Shown: positions 6,552 through 9,259 of the stretch, piece by piece
How the letters are laid out: each line of letters opens with the position of its first letter
How positions within the stretch are numbered: position 1 is the stretch's first letter
Assembly: GCA_046759865.1 (NCBI GenBank)
Contig: JBHIDB010000045.1
Span: 1-9,259, forward strand
Direction of reading: 5' to 3'
DNA from: JAJISK01 sp046759865
GTDB lineage: Archaea; Thermoplasmatota; Thermoplasmata; RBG-16-68-12; JAJISG01
Length of the DNA stretch: 9,259 nucleotides
Position numbers and translations under genes: made by a program
The notes under the pieces: model-generated
What the model was told of the DNA's origin: nothing
Database searches by the model: none
Seen by the model: the letters and a program-made list of their open reading frames with translations, nothing else

Positions 6552-8999
6552 CTGCCTCAGGAGGGCCTCCACCCGTTCCTCCCCGAGGATCTCCTCAGCG
6601 TGCTTCTGGAGCTCTCGGGCACGGGCGGCCTCCCCCAACTCCCGGAGGACCGCGCTCATCTCGACCTCGCGGTTGGCGCGGCTGATGGTGGCCTGAGGGT
6701 CGAGGAGCCGCAGACTCTCCTTGTATAGGGCGCGCGCTTCGACGAGCTCGCCCCGCCCTCTCGCAACGAGGCCACGGTTGGCCCGGCAGGCCGAAATCAT
6801 CACCGGGTCATCGAGCCCATGGGCGAGCCGTTCGGCCTCCTCGCACTGGGCCTCCGCCCGATCGAACTTCCCCATGCGGGCCAGGAGGTCGGCGGAGTTC
6901 ACCAGGGCGTACGCCTCCCCGCGCACCATCCCCGCCCCCTCCGCCAGGCGCCGACTTGCCTGCAACGCCTCCAAACTCTCCTCCCACCGCCCCTCCTCCT
7001 TCAGGGCGATGGCCAGGTTGTTGTGCAGGTAGGCCAGGTCCTCCTTCCGGGCGCCGAGCAGAGGTTCGGCGGCCTGGAACGCCTCCACCGCTTCCGCGGT
7101 CCGCCCTTCCTGGAGGTACACGATGCCCTTCTCCATCCGCGCCCGTCCACGCGCGCGGCGGGCCGCGATGTGCTCGAAGATGGCTTCCGCCCTTGCCAGG
7201 TCCGCTCGGGCTCTCTCCTCTTGGCCCCCCTTCCGCCAGACGATTCCCATCCCGTAGAGGGCGAGGCCTCGTTCTCGCTCGGCGGCGTGCCTCATCGCGC
7301 GCTCTTCCGCCGCCAAGAAGGCCTCTCGAGCCCGCTCCAGATCCCCGCGCTTGCTCGCGATCCGTCCGCGAAGCAGGAGGAGGCCGGGCTCCGCCGCCTG
7401 CGGCTCGGCCGCCAACGCCGTCTCGACGACCTCCGACGCCTCCTCCCACCGCCCCAGGTAGTCCAAGGCCCGCCCACGAGCCAGGTGGACGTACGGGTCG
7501 GGCTGGAGGTCCTCCAGGACCTTCTCCAGGTCCGCCGCGCCGCCGGTCTCTAGGATCTCCTCCAACCGTGTCCGAACCAGCTCGACGGCGTCCCCCGTCC
7601 GTCCTCCGCGAGCCAGGTGAAGGATCGCCTCCGTCCATTCCCGCTCTCCTTCCCAGTAGCGGGCGGCCCGCCGGTGGAAGGATCGAAGGCCCTCGCCCAC
7701 CCGGCGGCGGATGGCCGGCGCCACGAGGTCGTGGACTTCGTACCCCGCGCTGTTGGCCACGAGGAGCCCGCGTCGTCGGAGAGTCTGGACGCTCGTGAAG
7801 CCCGCCGGGGCCAGGGCACCCGGGGGGACCGGACGTCGGAAGACGGCTGCCTGCAAGAGGGCCTCCTGGGGCTCGGGGGGCAGGTCGGAGAGGACCTCCT
7901 CGAGGAGGAAGGCCTCCGTGTCGGCGAGGGTTTCGGGTAGGTCACCGGTGGCCACCAGGCGGAGGAGCAACGGGTGTCCCATGGTCAGCTCGTAGGCTCG
8001 CGCGGCCCCCTCGTCCCGTCCGAGGGCGTGGAGGAGTGCGCGGCTCTCCTCCCGACTCAGTCCCGCCAGGCGAATCTCCGCCAGCCGGCCCTCCAACCGG
8101 TCCTTCGTCCCCAGGAAGGTCGGCGTCTCCCGGGCTGTGAGGAGGAGCTTGCCCCCGGGGGCGGGGGCGTCCAGGAGAAGGCGAAGGACCCGGGAGGCCT
8201 CCTGGGCCGCCGTGACGTCGTCGAAGACCAGGAGGAGTCCCGAGGCCTCCGTCGCGAGGAGGAGTCCCACCTCGGAGAAGTCCAGGGGGTTTCCGCGGAG
8301 GTAGGAACGGAGGCGGGGTCGACCCACCTGGCTCAACGCCGTCGCCAGGCTCGCCACGAGGGAGGCCGCGCTGTCAAACGGGAAGACCTTCACCCAGACG
8401 CCCTCTGCTTCTGTAAGGAGCGCACGGGCCAGGGCCGTCTTCCCGATGCCCGGCAGGCCCGTGATGAGCATGAGGGGAGGACCCTCGTCCAGCCATGCCT
8501 TGAGGACCGTCCGCTCCTTGCTCCGACCGACGAAGCGAGGTTGGGTCGGCGGAACTGGCTCGGCCTCCTCTGCCCGCAGATCGACGACCTCTCCGTAGAG
8601 GATGGCCAGGTAGACCCCGCTCAGGGGGCGCTCCTCCCGCCGGGCGAGCCGGATGAGTTCGGCCCCAGGACCCGTGCCCGAGGCCCCCTCCGGGTCGATC
8701 CATCGGGCCACCTGCGAGTGGGCCCGCTCCCGGAGCGTGGCGGCGATCCGCTCCCCCTGGAAGGTGTCAAAGTAGACCTTCCGCCGGCTCTTGGCGTTTC
8801 GGACGTGGGCGAGACGGGTCTCGAGGGAACCCTCCTCGAGGAGCTTCTTGAGTTCGAGGGCGATGTGAGAACGACTCAGCCCGAGGGCCTGGGCGATGCC
8901 CTGCTGGGTCACCCGCCGAGGGACGTCAAACTCCTCGCGGTGCTTGGAGAAGAGGGAGAGGTGGAGCAAGACGCGCTGGGCGACGGTCAAATCCTCCAT
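6543..8999 (-). CDS. Winged-helix / STAND NTPase / TPR regulator-like protein
   Basis: 818 residues in three modules. Residues 5-80 form a winged helix: TQQGIAQALGLSRSHIALEL is a clear helix-turn-helix and RRKVYF a wing strand. Residues 140-435 form a STAND (NB-ARC/AP-ATPase-like) NTPase: FVGRSKER entry motif (156-163), P-loop GLPGIGKT (181-188), Walker B LLLVFDD (255-261), sensor-like LLLTAR (285-290), GHPLLL (341-346) and VHDLV (422-426), resembling the NB-ARC MHD motif. Residues 511-760 hold at least seven TPR-like units starting near 511, 542, 582, 622, 659, 699 and 738, about 40 residues apart for most, longer than the canonical 34. By analogy with MalT-like STAND proteins, a ligand or partner sensed by the TPRs would switch the ATPase and hence DNA binding (inference). 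Here the HTH is N-terminal, whereas MalT has it C-terminal. No membrane segment is seen. The ATG is the first plausible start; a G-tract lies 5 bases upstream. Possible alternatives are a stress or anti-phage STAND sensor. Confidence 0.93.
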   Translation of the reverse strand: MEDLTVAQRVLLHLSLFSKHREEFDVPRRVTQQGIAQALGLSRSHIALELKKLLEEGSLETRLAHVRNAKSRRKVYFDTFQGERIAATLRERAHSQVARWIDPEGASGTGPGAELIRLARREERPLSGVYLAILYGEVVDLRAEEAEPVPPTQPRFVGRSKERTVLKAWLDEGPPLMLITGLPGIGKTALARALLTEAEGVWVKVFPFDSAASLVASLATALSQVGRPRLRSYLRGNPLDFSEVGLLLATEASGLLLVFDDVTAAQEASRVLRLLLDAPAPGGKLLLTARETPTFLGTKDRLEGRLAEIRLAGLSREESRALLHALGRDEGAARAYELTMGHPLLLRLVATGDLPETLADTEAFLLEEVLSDLPPEPQEALLQAAVFRRPVPPGALAPAGFTSVQTLRRRGLLVANSAGYEVHDLVAPAIRRRVGEGLRSFHRRAARYWEGEREWTEAILHLARGGRTGDAVELVRTRLEEILETGGAADLEKVLEDLQPDPYVHLARGRALDYLGRWEEASEVVETALAAEPQAAEPGLLLLRGRIASKRGDLERAREAFLAAEERAMRHAAERERGLALYGMGIVWRKGGQEERARADLARAEAIFEHIAARRARGRARMEKGIVYLQEGRTAEAVEAFQAAEPLLGARKEDLAYLHNNLAIALKEEGRWEESLEALQASRRLAEGAGMVRGEAYALVNSADLLARMGKFDRAEAQCEEAERLAHGLDDPVMISACRANRGLVARGRGELVEARALYKESLRLLDPQATISRANREVEMSAVLRELGEAARARELQKHAEEILGEERVEALLRQLP

Positions 9000-9033
9000 G
9001 CGAACCCCCCGGTCTCTGCAGAAGGGCGTTGGG

Positions 9034-9041
9034 ATGATAAG
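9034..9041 (-). promoter_or_regulatory. Possible TATA-like element of the HTH-STAND-TPR gene
   Basis: Read on the minus strand this is CTTATCAT, the most AT-rich run in the gap, centred about 38 bases before the ATG. It would give a short leader of roughly 12 bases that includes the GGGGGG at 9005-9010, a possible weak Shine-Dalgarno. The match to the archaeal TATA consensus is poor, so this is tentative. Confidence 0.3.
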
Positions 9042-9095
9042 CCTTCGCTCGCCCGTGGCCGACCCCCGGCGGGGACCCGCTCTCCTCGGTGGGGC

Positions 9096-9259
9096 CTAGC
9101 CACGCCCGTGGGTCGCCAGCAGCTCCCGAAAGGCGTCCGCGTCCAGGCCCGCCATCTCTGCGCCCTGCTGCATGTCCACCTTCCCCGCTTCCACGCTCCG
9201 GATAGCCTTCCAACGCTTCTGCTCGGTGAGCCCGACACGCATGATCTCGACGAGCAGTT
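9096..9259 (-). CDS. UPF0175-family protein, C-terminal fragment (5' end outside window)
   Basis: Reading the minus strand from base 9257 gives 53 open codons ending in TAG at 9096-9098. The peptide runs LLVEIMRVGLTEQKRWKAI, then RSVEAGKVDMQQGAEMAGLD, then ADAFRELLATHGRG. The pattern of a helix, a basic K.W.A.. segment, an EAGKV turn, QGAEMAGLD and a final FRELL..HG matches, from memory, the C-terminus of UPF0175 proteins, small putative antitoxin/DNA-binding proteins often next to a DUF3368 PIN-domain gene. The N-terminal part, which should complete a protein of about 80-90 residues, lies outside the window. It reads toward the STAND gene with 96 bases between them, so no PIN toxin follows directly. 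The overlapping minus-strand frames in this stretch have the low-complexity look of shadows. The family call is by eye, from about half of the protein. Confidence 0.72.
   Translation of the reverse strand, partial: LLVEIMRVGLTEQKRWKAIRSVEAGKVDMQQGAEMAGLDADAFRELLATHGRG

Noticed and set aside
6808..7638. A 276-codon minus-strand frame inside the TPR region
   Set aside because: It is a shifted frame of the HTH-STAND-TPR gene, dominated by Gly/Arg/Pro; the real frame has regular TPR-like units throughout.
9061..9078. GC-rich inverted repeat (CCCC...GGGG) downstream of the UPF0175-like gene as a terminator
   Set aside because: The stem is only about four base pairs, there is no T-run on the transcribed strand, and such repeats arise by chance in DNA this GC-rich.
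8926..9238. Two overlapping minus-strand frames (8926-9213 and 8987-9238) at the right edge
   Set aside because: Both are Arg/Gly/Ser-rich and motif-free and overlap the start of the STAND gene; the third frame, ending at 9096, gives a sensible UPF0175-like C-terminus.

Overview
The window is GC-rich, densely packed and most likely archaeal; a high-GC member of the Thermoplasmatota is my best guess, not a demonstration. Three things point to archaea. The glutamyl-tRNA synthetase has the archaeal architecture, with an N-terminal helical extension of about 90 residues before the catalytic core. Two genes have AT-rich TATA-like boxes 26-28 bases before their start codons, which fits leaderless archaeal transcripts. 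The last large gene is a winged-helix/STAND-NTPase/TPR fusion, a design I associate with Thermoplasmatota.

Layout, left to right. (a) 1-3648, plus strand: an apparent operon of two tandem, paralogous phytoene-dehydrogenase-like FAD oxidoreductases (the first cut by the window edge) and a small unrecognised protein. Gaps are 9 and 10 bases, and each downstream Shine-Dalgarno sequence overlaps the preceding stop codon. (b) 3698-5356, plus: glutamyl-tRNA synthetase with its own promoter. (c) 5403-6551, plus: a class I PLP aminotransferase of the aspartate aminotransferase type, also with its own TATA-like box. (d) 6543-8999, minus: an 818-residue HTH-STAND-TPR protein whose 3' end overlaps the aminotransferase tail to tail by 9 bases. 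(e) 9096-9259, minus: the C-terminal end of what looks like a UPF0175 family protein, cut by the right edge.

The redox operon and the two glutamate/aspartate-related genes are co-directional but appear to be separate transcription units. Glutamyl-tRNA synthetase and the aminotransferase share amino acid metabolism only broadly. The HTH-STAND-TPR gene is probably a signal-responsive regulator with unknown inducer and targets. No gene-free stretch reaches 300 bases; the longest gap is the 97 bases between the two minus-strand genes. I see no RNA genes, CRISPR arrays, insertion sequences or long repeats.

The most interesting items are the tandem oxidoreductase operon with its small partner and no visible carotenoid or prenyl genes, the HTH-STAND-TPR protein, the unusual active-site motifs of the glutamyl-tRNA synthetase, and a UPF0175 gene not followed by a PIN toxin.
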